A stretch of DNA of 56,082 nt from LC029 sp036676475 (GTDB taxonomy: Bacteria > Bacillota > Bacilli > Aneurinibacillales > RAOX-1): NCBI GenBank assembly GCA_036676475.1, contig JAKFCU010000072.1:1-56082 (forward strand), in the 5' to 3' direction. Under the pieces are notes generated by a model that did not search any database, was not told the DNA's origin, and saw only the letters and a program-made list of their open reading frames with translations. Below, piece after piece: positions 25,988-35,533 of this stretch (positions within the stretch are counted from its first letter, which is position 1; each line of letters starts with the position of its first letter). Position numbers and translations under genes: made by a program.

Positions 25988-28900
25988 ATGCCATCATCAT
26001 GGAAAAGAAAGGGCAGACGCATCCTTGCGTTATGGATGACCTGTTTGCTGGTGCTTGGCAGCTGGGGTTCCTTCGGTTTTGCCAATACGGGAGAAACCGT
26101 TCTAAACTCTGAGACCCCAGCGGGTATAAAGGTCCAGATGTATAATGTGTCGAGGGAGGAGAAAACGCAGCAGCCCAGTCCACAGATCAAACTTCTTAAT
26201 GACGGTACCTCGGCGATCCAATTGCAGGATGTAAAGCTAAGGTATTATTTCACAGCGGAAGGCGAAAAAACGATGTCCTTTGATTGTTGGACCTCGATAG
26301 GGAAAGAGAACTTGACCGCCAACTTTGTTCCGATGCCCACTCCGTTAGAAGGAGCGGACTACTACTTAGAAATCGGGTTTACAAGTGGAGCGGGACTACT
26401 CGAACCGGGAAAGGATGTTAGTATTGCCAGTTGGTTCAATAAAAGCGACTGGTCCAGCTTTACGCAAACCAATGATTACTCCTTTGACAGCACCTCATCC
26501 GACTATGTGGATTCAAATCGTGTCCCTGCCTATGTTGCAGGTGATCGAGTTTGGGGTTCTGAGCCTGAAATACCTGTGCAGCCTTTGCCGGACCCAGCGG
26601 TCAGCCCTATCAAAGTGCTGGCAAAAACAGGTACAAGCTCTTCGACCCAGCAGCCCAGCCCGGGAATTGAAATATACAATACCGCTAACACGGCTGTCGA
26701 TCTTCGGGATGTTAAGGTTAGGTATTATTTCACCGTCGATGGAGAGAAACCGATGTCTGTTGACTTTTGGACGACTACGGCTAAACAAAATGTAAATGCC
26801 CAATTTGTCAAGATGGCAGTTCCGGCCAGCCAAGCGGATCACTACCTAGAGATTGGCTTTACCGATAGTGCTGGCGTCTTGCAGCCAGGATCGAAGGTCG
26901 GAGTCTATACTTGGTTTAATAAAAGCGATTGGTCGTCCTTTAATCAAACGAATGACTATTCCTTTACCAATTCGGCAGACTCTGTTGAAAGCAATAAGGT
27001 AACGGGCTATGTTTCCGGAGCGTTAAAATGGGGAATTGAACCCGAATTGCTGGATAAGCTGCCTACCCCGTCTAATTTAAATGGTTCAGCGGCGGAAAAT
27101 GTGATCACCTTGACCTGGAGTCCGTTGCAGGAAGCAACAGCTTACGATCTAGAAGCAGATGGGACGATCATTTCTGATCTGACATCTACAACCTATACCC
27201 ATACCAACTTGGCACCGGGTTCCCAGCACCACTACCGAGTGAAAGCCAAAAATGAGCATCAATCAAGCGACTGGAGTTCATCGTTGAGTTTATACACGAC
27301 CCCGTCGTCAGCTCTTTCGATTCCTGCGAATCTTCAGGTTTTGCCGGTAGAAACATCCATTGCTGTTTCCTGGAACCCGGTAGCCGGTGCATCTTCTTAT
27401 GACTTGGAAGCAGATGGAACGATCATCAGTCATTTAGTCGATCCCTCATACGCGCATCAAGGACTGCTTCCTGATACTCTTCACAGCTACCGAGTAAGGG
27501 CGGTGAATGCAAGTTCGACAAGCGCATGGAGTCCCGTTGTCACGGCAAATACGCAATCAAGAGCAAGCAGCTCCAGCAGGATTAAAGTGAGCTTGAAAAC
27601 AGGCACGAATACATCGACACAGATGGTCACTCCTGAAATTGAAATTAGCAATGTAAGTCAATATCCGATCAATCTCGAAGATCTAAAGGCTAGATATTAT
27701 TTTACCATTGATGGGGAAAAACCTTTGTCTATTGACTTTTGGACAACGGCTGCCAAGCAAAATGTGACGGCAACGTTTGTCAAGATGTCCATTCCATCCG
27801 CACAAGCCGATCATTATCTGGAGATCGGTTTCTCCGAAGGGGCAGGTGTTCTGGAGCCAGGATCTATGATTGGCGTCTATCCCTGGTACAATAAGGCGGA
27901 TTGGTCGAGATTTGATCAGACGAATGATTACTCGTTTATCAGCTCTTCAAGTTCGGTGGAAAGCAGTAAGACAACCGGATATATTTCCGATGTTCTAGAT
28001 TGGGGTACGGAGCCTTTGTTGTTGGATATGCCGCCATTTCCGGCCAATGTTACGGCTGTGCCTGCCGATACATATATTACCGTTTCCTGGAACCCGGTAG
28101 AAGGAGCAACAGGCTACGATATAGAGGCAGACGGGAATGTAGTGGAAAACATCACCGATACGACTTATGTAAACCAATGGTTAAATCCCGGGACTCGCCA
28201 TACCTACAAGCTAAGATCAAGAAAAGGAACAGCGGTGAGTGTCTGGAGTTCGCCCATTACCTTGAAAACAACCGGGGAACAAGTCCTGCCTGCACCAGTT
28301 AATGTCAGGTCTACGAAAACCAGTGACTCGATCAACTTGATCTGGGATGCGCTGCAGGAAAGCGTTACCGGTTATGATATCGAGGTGGATGGAACGATTG
28401 TGGATGCGGGGAATAAAACTTCCTATTCTCATAGCGGTTTAACTTCAGGCTCTAGACACACCTATCGTGTGAGAGCCAAAGATGGCAGTACGACGGGAGC
28501 ATGGAGCAGCCTGCTGACCCTCAATACGATTTTCGTTCCGACCGGAACTTTTGATGTCAATTTTACGATTGACACAACGGCTGACCGGGCACTGATCAGT
28601 CCTTATATTTACGGAACGAATGATGATTTGACGGGAACTGAAAATTGGACCTCGAGAAGAATGGGCGGTAACCGTTTAACGACATACAATTGGGAAAATA
28701 ACGCCTCGAATGCGGGTTCAGATTGGATTCACTCCAGCGATGACTTTGTTCCGATGTGGTACGGCGGGGTACCGTGGGGAGGAAACCGGAATGAACCGGG
28801 CATTGGAGCAACCGGCTTCCACGAAAAATCGCTTAGTAAAGGTGCGTACTCCCTGATTACTTTACAGACCTCAGGGTACGTTGCCAAGGACAAAGACGGA

Positions 28901-30118
28901 TCGGTATCAGCTGATCAACAGGCTCCTTCGTCTCGGTGGGTGGAAGTGAAACCTTCGAAAGGGGCTCCCTTTAGCTTGACTCCGGATGTGAATGACGGCT
29001 TTGTGTATGAAGATGAATTTGTTAATTTCCTTGTCAATAAATTTGGCCCGGCTTCCACTCCAACCGGAATTAAAGGATATGCCATCGATAATGAGCCCGG
29101 ACTTTGGCCTGATACGCATCCCTACATGCATCCGGATCTTACAGGCAGTGCGGAGGTGTTGAATAAGTCGGTCGGACTTGCCAAAGCGGTCAAGAAGGTG
29201 GACCCATCCGCGGAAATGTTTGGACCTGTTCTTTATGGCTTCGCCGCCTATTTCAATATGCAAAATGCACCGGACTGGAACGCGGTGAAAGGAAACTATG
29301 CCTGGTATATTGATTACTATCTTGACCATATGAGAATAGAATCAGCGAAAGAAGGGAAACGATTGCTCGATGTCCTGGACCTTCACTGGTATCCGGAAAT
29401 TTCAGCCGGTGGTGTGCGAATCACGAGCAGTAATACAAACGACAACATTGCAGCAAACAAGGCTCGCATGCAAGCTCCCCGATCGTTATGGGATCCGAGC
29501 TATACAGAAGACAGCTGGATTGGCCAATGGTACAGCTCTTTCTTGCCTTTAATTCCAAGGGTGCAACAATCGATTCAAACGTATAACGCCGGAACGAAGC
29601 TGGCCTTCTCAGAATATAACTATGGCGGGGAAGGGCACGTTTCCGGAGGTATCGCCACAGCTGATGCTTTGGGTATTTACGGTAAATACGGCGTGTACAT
29701 GGCTAATTATTGGAAGATGGTCAACACGACCGAAGAAGCCCCTTATTCATCCGTTGCCTTTAAAATCTATAATAACTATGACAGTCAGAACTCAAAATTT
29801 GGGGATACCAAAGTAAAAGCAGAAACATCGGATATTGAAAACAGCTCCATCTACGGATCTGTCTTTAAGGATAGCGACAACCGTCTGCATATGATCGTGA
29901 TGAACAAAAACTATGATTATGATATGAATGCTGTCTTTCAAATAGCAGGAGGAACAAACTATCGGTCGGCGCAGGTTTGGGCTTTTGACAGCACCAGCCC
30001 GAATATTACTGAGAGGCAGGCTGTGCCTGAGATTGCGAACAATTCTTTTACTTATACCATTCCGAAATTAACGGTATGCCATATTGTCCTGACGAAGGAT
30101 CCAGCTTCTGTAGAATAG
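25988..30118 (+). CDS. Secreted modular glycoside hydrolase, 3x CBM3, 4x FnIII, GH44
   Basis: Extracellular cellulase/xyloglucanase-type enzyme of 1376 residues. A signal peptide (LALWMTCLLVLGSWGSFGFA) ends near 32. Then come CBM3 (about 46-195), CBM3 (206-355), FnIII (357-440), FnIII (443-527), CBM3 (531-675), FnIII (681-764), FnIII (766-850) and a GH44 catalytic domain (854-1376). Catalytic residues are visible: acid/base E1036 in AIDNEPGLW and nucleophile E1209 in LAFSEYNYGGEGH. GH44 enzymes are retaining endo-beta-glucanases acting on cellulose, xyloglucan or glucomannan. No dockerin or SLH domain, so it is probably free. The three CBM3 units are very alike (internal duplication); the catalytic domain is last, whereas in many homologues it is first. 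The start at 25988 has AAAGGAG. Confidence 0.92.
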   Translation: MPSSWKRKGRRILALWMTCLLVLGSWGSFGFANTGETVLNSETPAGIKVQMYNVSREEKTQQPSPQIKLLNDGTSAIQLQDVKLRYYFTAEGEKTMSFDCWTSIGKENLTANFVPMPTPLEGADYYLEIGFTSGAGLLEPGKDVSIASWFNKSDWSSFTQTNDYSFDSTSSDYVDSNRVPAYVAGDRVWGSEPEIPVQPLPDPAVSPIKVLAKTGTSSSTQQPSPGIEIYNTANTAVDLRDVKVRYYFTVDGEKPMSVDFWTTTAKQNVNAQFVKMAVPASQADHYLEIGFTDSAGVLQPGSKVGVYTWFNKSDWSSFNQTNDYSFTNSADSVESNKVTGYVSGALKWGIEPELLDKLPTPSNLNGSAAENVITLTWSPLQEATAYDLEADGTIISDLTSTTYTHTNLAPGSQHHYRVKAKNEHQSSDWSSSLSLYTTPSSALSIPANLQVLPVETSIAVSWNPVAGASSYDLEADGTIISHLVDPSYAHQGLLPDTLHSYRVRAVNASSTSAWSPVVTANTQSRASSSSRIKVSLKTGTNTSTQMVTPEIEISNVSQYPINLEDLKARYYFTIDGEKPLSIDFWTTAAKQNVTATFVKMSIPSAQADHYLEIGFSEGAGVLEPGSMIGVYPWYNKADWSRFDQTNDYSFISSSSSVESSKTTGYISDVLDWGTEPLLLDMPPFPANVTAVPADTYITVSWNPVEGATGYDIEADGNVVENITDTTYVNQWLNPGTRHTYKLRSRKGTAVSVWSSPITLKTTGEQVLPAPVNVRSTKTSDSINLIWDALQESVTGYDIEVDGTIVDAGNKTSYSHSGLTSGSRHTYRVRAKDGSTTGAWSSLLTLNTIFVPTGTFDVNFTIDTTADRALISPYIYGTNDDLTGTENWTSRRMGGNRLTTYNWENNASNAGSDWIHSSDDFVPMWYGGVPWGGNRNEPGIGATGFHEKSLSKGAYSLITLQTSGYVAKDKDGSVSADQQAPSSRWVEVKPSKGAPFSLTPDVNDGFVYEDEFVNFLVNKFGPASTPTGIKGYAIDNEPGLWPDTHPYMHPDLTGSAEVLNKSVGLAKAVKKVDPSAEMFGPVLYGFAAYFNMQNAPDWNAVKGNYAWYIDYYLDHMRIESAKEGKRLLDVLDLHWYPEISAGGVRITSSNTNDNIAANKARMQAPRSLWDPSYTEDSWIGQWYSSFLPLIPRVQQSIQTYNAGTKLAFSEYNYGGEGHVSGGIATADALGIYGKYGVYMANYWKMVNTTEEAPYSSVAFKIYNNYDSQNSKFGDTKVKAETSDIENSSIYGSVFKDSDNRLHMIVMNKNYDYDMNAVFQIAGGTNYRSAQVWAFDSTSPNITERQAVPEIANNSFTYTIPKLTVCHIVLTKDPASVE

Positions 30119-30127
30119 GCAAGATTT

Positions 30128-30157
30128 TAAAACCCTTACCGCCCGGTAAGGGTTTTT
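30128..30157 (+). terminator. Terminator of the glycosidase gene
   Basis: aacccttacc and ggtaagggtt pair around a short loop and are followed by TTTTT. Confidence 0.85.
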
Positions 30158-30241
30158 CCATGTTTACTGTAGAAGCAGCGGCGATTTTAGGATTATAATG
30201 GTGATGATGAAAAGGGGGCAGCCAGAGAAAGGAAGATGTAG

Positions 30242-31717
30242 ATGCAGGTGCTATATACAGGTATGTTCTTAAGCCTGTGGTTCATGAGCTTCATCATTTT
30301 AAAGAACAATTTTCGGAACGAATATTCCCGCTGGGTGAGTTTATTGCTTTTTATTGCGGGATTTGCTAGCTTTTCCGTTGTGGTCAATTTGTATATCCTC
30401 CCCGATTGGCGGGTTGCCTTCCCCAATCATCCTTGGTTATTGGAAGCGATCAGACTTTTTACGATTGTTACCTGGGGCGTGGAATTTCATTTTTTTCCTT
30501 ATTTGTTTCTGATGAGTGCGTTTATCTTTGCTTCGGTTACTTCCAAACGAGTAAACTGCTATTTAATGGCAGTCCTGGCGGTGCCCATTTTAGTCTACCT
30601 TTATTACATCCCTTCTTTTTATCCCGTGGCTAAATTTGGTCATCCGCTATTCACCTGGTTAGCAGGAATGTATTTTCTCAGCGGCACCTTCCTCTATGGA
30701 TGGAGTTATCTTAAAGAAGGAAACGCCTTGAAAAAGAAAAACAGTCTGCGAACCAATATGTTGATGTGCGCGGTTTGGTATGTCTATCTATCCGATTATT
30801 GTGGAGTCGATTATTTTTACATACACCAACAAGGACTGGACTTTTCGTCGAATGATATGTGGAAATACAATTACCTTACGGTGCTTTGGTTTGTCCTTTT
30901 CTTTCTTTATTTTGGGTTAAAGCACGGAATTCTGGGAATTAAGCTGAGGATTGAGAAGCAAAAGCTGGATTCTTCCATGAAAGCCTTAACCCAAGGGACT
31001 TTGATTGTCAATCACACGATCAAAAATGAAGTTCAAAAAATTCATTATCTTAACGGAAAAATTGAAAAGGCTATCCGTTTGGACCAAAAGGAGGAGGCAT
31101 TACAAGGCGTTTCTAATATTTTGAAGGTAACCGAACATATTCTGCACATGGTCGATCGGATGAAGGACAGGTCTGGTGAAATTACTGTCATCGACCAATC
31201 ACAGCGGCTTAGGGAATTGCTGGACATCTGTTTGGCTAACACGGCTCCGTTTTTACTGGATAAACAAATCCAGCTGCATACAGAGTATACGGTGGATCCA
31301 ATCTTACTTTGTGATCCTTCTCATGTAAAAGAAACGCTTAATAATCTAATCCTGAATGCCATTGATGCTATGGAACCGGGAAAAGGAATATTGGAGGTGA
31401 TGATGACGGAGTGGAAGGGGGATCTTGTAATCGGGGTGAAAGATAACGGAACGGGGATTACCAAGGAAAATGCCTCTAAAGTATTTGATCCCTTTTTCAC
31501 CACGAAGAAAGGTTCGATGCATTATGGTTTAGGCTTGAGTTACAGTTATTCAGTGATGCAAAAACATGGGGGAAGCCTAAGCGTGACAGGCAGTGAATTG
31601 AATAAGGGAACATGGATGGAATTAAGGTTTCCCCGGAAACGTGTTCTCGTATGGGGGAAGGAGACAGAAATCAGACAGACTGGCCAAGTGAAGGGAATTC
31701 ATCCCCCCTTATCATAA
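30242..31717 (+). CDS. Membrane sensor histidine kinase
   Basis: A 491-residue kinase with about seven N-terminal membrane helices (residues 5-230) and no visible extracellular domain. A dimerisation/phosphorylation segment follows with H258 in IVNHTIKNEVQKI, and then a complete HATPase_c domain: N box LILNAIDAM, G1 VKDNGTGI, F box DPFFTTK, G2 YGLGLS. Its partner regulator starts 36 bases downstream. Co-location with the GH44 gene hints at sensing of sugar or wall state; that is inference. Ribosome site AAAGGAAG. Confidence 0.9.
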   Translation: MQVLYTGMFLSLWFMSFIILKNNFRNEYSRWVSLLLFIAGFASFSVVVNLYILPDWRVAFPNHPWLLEAIRLFTIVTWGVEFHFFPYLFLMSAFIFASVTSKRVNCYLMAVLAVPILVYLYYIPSFYPVAKFGHPLFTWLAGMYFLSGTFLYGWSYLKEGNALKKKNSLRTNMLMCAVWYVYLSDYCGVDYFYIHQQGLDFSSNDMWKYNYLTVLWFVLFFLYFGLKHGILGIKLRIEKQKLDSSMKALTQGTLIVNHTIKNEVQKIHYLNGKIEKAIRLDQKEEALQGVSNILKVTEHILHMVDRMKDRSGEITVIDQSQRLRELLDICLANTAPFLLDKQIQLHTEYTVDPILLCDPSHVKETLNNLILNAIDAMEPGKGILEVMMTEWKGDLVIGVKDNGTGITKENASKVFDPFFTTKKGSMHYGLGLSYSYSVMQKHGGSLSVTGSELNKGTWMELRFPRKRVLVWGKETEIRQTGQVKGIHPPLS

Positions 31718-31753
31718 AGATTTCTTATATACTTATAAAATGGGGGAAGTGGG

Positions 31754-32326
31754 ATGGAAAAAATCATCCGAGTGATGCTGGTGGAGGATGATCCGTTTTG
31801 GTGCCAACAGTTATCTGCGGACCTTGATAAAGAAGAGGATATCCAGGTCGTTTACGTGGCTTCAACGAAAGAACAAGCATTGTCGGCAGTCGAATTGATT
31901 TCGATCGATGTGATTCTTATGGATATTAATTTGACGGCAAACCATTTGGATGGGTTAGAAGTAACCAAGGAGATCCTGCTTACGAAGGGAAATCTGAAGG
32001 TGATCATGCTGACCTCGCTTTCCGAAAACGAGATTATCGTCAAAGCCTTTCAGAACGGGGCAATCAATTACATAACGAAATCCAATTATGAAGATATTAT
32101 CCACGCGATTCGCGAGGCCTACTATGAAAAGGCTTCGATCCATCCCGATGCCGCAGCGGCAATGCGCCAAGAAGTGAAACTCATGCTTCTTTCCCCAATG
32201 GAAAGAGAAATTTTTAACCTTAGACAGAATGGATATAGCAGAACTCAAATGTCTGAACTCCTCAATAAATCGGTAAATACGATCAAATCGCAGTTGAGGA
32301 GCATCCGAAATAAATTGTTAAAGTAG
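31754..32326 (+). CDS. Response regulator, receiver plus LuxR-like HTH
   Basis: 190 residues: a receiver domain with the acidic pocket (MLVEDDPF), phospho-acceptor D57 (ILMDINL), MLTSLS and the lysine in YITKSN; then a short linker and a C-terminal helix-turn-helix of NarL/LuxR type (LSPMEREIFNLRQNGYSRTQ, then VNTIKSQLRSIRNKL). It probably forms a two-component pair with the kinase just upstream. Target genes are unknown. Confidence 0.9.
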   Translation: MEKIIRVMLVEDDPFWCQQLSADLDKEEDIQVVYVASTKEQALSAVELISIDVILMDINLTANHLDGLEVTKEILLTKGNLKVIMLTSLSENEIIVKAFQNGAINYITKSNYEDIIHAIREAYYEKASIHPDAAAAMRQEVKLMLLSPMEREIFNLRQNGYSRTQMSELLNKSVNTIKSQLRSIRNKLLK

Positions 32327-32479
32327 CCCATCTTTTTTCGGGTTCACTATCCTGATTTTCGTTTATGTGAAGAATTTTAAGAGGGAAGACATGCCGTATG
32401 TAAGAGGAGTCATATCGGACTCCTCTTTGGTGTTATCCTAAACAAAATATAATCTTTAATATAAATTAAGGAGATTCTC

Positions 32480-33079
32480 TTGAAAAAATACAGAATCCTC
32501 ATATCTTTGCTGCTAGCCTATTTATTATTAGCATACAGCTTTCACCTGACAGAAAGGTTCTGGATTCTTTTTTCTGTTTCTATGGTTATTCTGCTTGGAT
32601 GGGCCTGCAATCAAGTAGATATTGTTATTAAGCGGATGAACTGGTTAACGATCATCTATGGCATATTGTCAGGAGTCTTTTTGTATTTGATCTTTGCTTT
32701 GGGAAAATTGCTAATCGTTTGGCTAAAGCTCCCCTTGCTGCCGGGTCTGGCCGAGTTATATCAAACCGTTTCCCCTCGAACATGGTGGCATTATCTGGTA
32801 TTGACGGTCATTATTATACCTGGTGAAGAGTTTTTTTGGAGAGGTTATATTCAGCAAAGACTAGCACGGATGATCTTGCCTTGGCAGAGTATCCTTCTGG
32901 GCTCGGTGCTGTATGCTGCAGCACATCTGTCCGGCGGAAGCCTGCTGCTAGCGATGGCAGCCCTAGTGGGAGGATTGGTTTGGGGCGGACTCTTTCACCG
33001 AACCGGCAGTATGGAAACGGTGATTCTTTCCCATCTGACGTTTGATTTTCTGCTGCTGGTTTTGTTTCCTTTGCTATAG
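32480..33079 (+). CDS. CPBP family intramembrane metalloprotease
   Basis: 199 residues, six to seven hydrophobic helices. The motifs of the CAAX-protease/bacteriocin-processing family are present: EEFFWRGYIQ (E116-E117-x3-R), a histidine in AHLSGGS and a last one in LSHLTFDFLL. Members act as prenyl-protein-type proteases or bacteriocin self-immunity proteins. Here no bacteriocin gene is seen. TTG start with AAGGAG. Confidence 0.85.
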   Translation: MKKYRILISLLLAYLLLAYSFHLTERFWILFSVSMVILLGWACNQVDIVIKRMNWLTIIYGILSGVFLYLIFALGKLLIVWLKLPLLPGLAELYQTVSPRTWWHYLVLTVIIIPGEEFFWRGYIQQRLARMILPWQSILLGSVLYAAAHLSGGSLLLAMAALVGGLVWGGLFHRTGSMETVILSHLTFDFLLLVLFPLL

Positions 33080-33100
33080 TAATACTTTAGTCAACCAGAA

Positions 33101-33129
33101 AAATAACCGCAAACATTTTGCGGTTATTT
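33101..33129. terminator. Bidirectional terminator
   Basis: aaataaccgcaaa (33101-33113) and tttgcggttattt (33117-33129). The right arm overlaps the end of the convergent minus-strand gene. Confidence 0.8.
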
Positions 33130-34104
33130 GGCATATGGGCTTATATTCAATGGGACAATATCCTCTTTGGTTCCATCTTTCGGACTCTCTGTAAACAGTT
33201 GAAGAGTTCGGATTTGTTTGGTATTCAGCTCTAAGTATGGAATTTTGAACGAGAAGTAACCCCAGTCTCCGCCTGCGACTGCTGCTTGGGTAAAACCTTT
33301 GACTTTCCTTATTCCTGAACTGTCTAGCATTTCATATTGGACCACCGCTTCAAATACTCGGGTGACGCCGTGCATGATGATCCCATCATTGTTTTTCTTC
33401 GGTTCAAACAGTTTGATATTGGTGGATTGGGCTGCGATAGGCTGGATCGAGTCTATGCCATACAATTGTGGTATGAACTCATCATTTTTGCCAATAAGGC
33501 GGATGAGTTTTTCTGTTTTATTCATTACAGCAAGGACATAGGGGTAAGTCATTACTTGTGTGGCAGGCCCCTTAGGTTCTGCGTAGGTCACTGTAACCAC
33601 TACTTCATCTTTTTTCTCTTGTACGCTGGATAGAGAGACAGTATACCCGCCTGTATTCTTTGGTCCTCAGGTGACAAGGAGGTAGGTACTGTCTTCTAGA
33701 TTCAATCTCTGGGCCAATTCCATTCCTTTGGATCGTTCGATCCATTCTTGGACCTCAATCGGGACCTTGGATATATCATTGATAACCCGTGGGGGTAAAT
33801 CGCGATCTGAAATCATGATAGTATGGGTATTCCCGTCCCATGCGACTTTTTTTTCCAGCGACTCACTTATAAAACGAAGGGGGACATACGTGGTGCCTTT
33901 ATACAAAAAGCCGCTTGGTACATTATATTTTCCATTGTAATATTGACCTTCTTGTTTCCCAGGGATGATTTCTTTCCCATTGAAAATAAAATGGAGTAGA
34001 GGAGTTGAAACCTCTATATTCATTAGAGAAGCAGCATATCCCACTCCGCTGACCAGCATACCGCCAACGATCATTCCTGAAACAAACTTTCGAATGGAAG
34101 ACAT
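33124..34104 (-). pseudogene. Stalk-domain (copper amine oxidase N-like) plus PrcB-C protein with one nonsense codon
   Basis: From the ATG at 34104 (GGAGG upstream) the frame encodes a signal anchor (FVSGMIVGGMLVSGVGYA), a stalk domain (YKGTTYVPLRFISESL and KKVAWDGNTHTIMI) and a link to STYLLVT, then a TGA at 33667-33669. In the same frame, without any shift, it continues GPKNTGGYTVSLSSVQEKK, VTVTYAEPKGP and on to 33124: a PrcB C-terminal-type domain, which in relatives begins Y-L-L-V-x-x-G-x-K-x-T-G-G-Y. A single base change (for example CGA to TGA) accounts for it. Total 326 codons. Whether read-through occurs cannot be told. Confidence 0.8.
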
Positions 34105-34551
34105 CCTTCCACCTCCTGTATGGTGTTTTTCGATCCTATCTTTATGACGCAAAGGGAAGCCAAAATGTTTCCGAATGCCATAACAATTAAAAAGGGATTA
34201 ATTTATCATTTGAACATTGCAGACATGGTTAACAGAAGCCGCGGGGGATATGTGTATACCATGATTGATATTGTCGATAAAGTAAACGGTGATACCATTC
34301 CTGGTTTAGTGGAAAAAAATCAACCAAATTGAGGGCATCGTTACAGCCCGTATTATTTAAACATCCTTTAATGGAACAGGAAACGCGTTTGAAAATGGTA
34401 CCTAGTTTTAAATATGCATTAACACAGAGATGAAGACATATTCAATTTAAAAATATAAAAAGGGATTAGCTCTTATCACTTTAATCCTCATCATATTCCA
34501 TCCTGTAATTTTCGAGAGAAATAATAATTTCTCCTACTTCGAAATCTATCT
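34105..34551 (+). other. Intergenic stretch, no supported gene
   Basis: A plus-strand frame at 34120-34332 starts inside the ribosome region of the opposite gene and has no site of its own. Nothing else is recognisable. Confidence 0.35.
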
Positions 34552-35207
34552 ATGAACTATGTTCTGATGTCATTTCTCATGTTCAGCGAATATCAGTGGA
34601 AGGAATTTGACGAGGAGTTGAAACGTGCCCAAGAACAACCAGGAGACTATGAAATCAATTATTTCCTCAAAGTCCCTGATAAGGTGGAACTGGCAGAATA
34701 TCGAGAAGCCTATTACACCTTATCCTTGGATGAGAGGACCCTTTTAACCTCTTATAATGCCATTGGTCGAAAAAGAAAGATCTCCAATGCTGAGGATATT
34801 CAGCACTTCAATAGCAAATGGGGCTATTCAGAAATCGTTCAACGGGGATATTTGCAGGAAATAGGAGAGGATCTTCATATTGAATTCCCAGTTACCAAGG
34901 CAGGGCCAAACAAGTCATGGTCGATAAGAAAAAGTTGGAGCTCTTACTAAGGCATCTCCTTTCTATGGTCTATCAGAAAAAAGTCTATCGAGTGGTCAAG
35001 AATCGGAGGAAAGATCGCTCGGATCTTTATGTCATGATCAATGGAGCAGGGGGCTCCACTCTCTGTAAAGGAGAGACTTTCCCCGCTGCAACTGTCAAGG
35101 AATCTGACATTCCGCCTCATGCCATGGGTTGTAAGTGTTCTGCCCATATTGGGATCATCGATTATCTCTCGGATGCCGATCGAAAACGGTATGGTATAAC
35201 GAGGTAG
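34552..35207 (+). pseudogene. Broken gene of unknown family, possibly phage head-protein-like end
   Basis: Two overlapping frames: 34552-34950 (charged, LSLDERTLLTSYNAIGRKRK, ending KAGPNKSW...) and 34917-35207 (MVDKKKLELLLRHL ... STLCKGETFPAATV ... IPPHAMGCKCSAHIG). Neither has a ribosome site, and they overlap by 34 bases, as expected from one gene with a frameshift near 34917. The C-x2-G/N-x2-FP ... PPH-x3-C-x-C pattern resembles the C-terminal region of phage minor head proteins, but this is weak. Confidence 0.4.
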
Positions 35208-35533
35208 GCGGTTCTATTCAATCCCTAAACGAGGAGGAGGAAATGGGTTATTTGATTGGAACAAATCGTCACTATTAAATGATTTTCTGACTCTTCCGCG
35301 TAAAATCTTCTTCTCATCCATGTTGATCCATACATTCGGCCGTAACTGAAATTTATAACTATGACTTTTCCAGTAATCCATTAAATGTTTAGTCCTAATC
35401 TTAATAGCATAGATAGATTTAAAATGTAAATGATTAAAATTACTAATAATTCAAAATGCATATACAAATCCGAATGTGTTAATGTAAAATATATTAGTAA
35501 ATATTTCCTAATAATATAAGATGGAGGAGAAAC
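35208..35533. other. Intergenic stretch, AT-rich promoter region
   Basis: No gene seen. The last 150 bases are very AT-rich and lead to the GGAGGAG site of the patatin gene. Confidence 0.4.

Noticed and set aside
33667..33669. TGA as a selenocysteine codon
   Set aside because: No cysteine or selenocysteine is expected at this place in PrcB-type domains, and I saw no suitable hairpin just downstream on the coding strand.
34120..34332. 70-codon plus-strand frame
   Set aside because: Starts inside the leader of the opposite gene, has no ribosome site and no recognisable motif.
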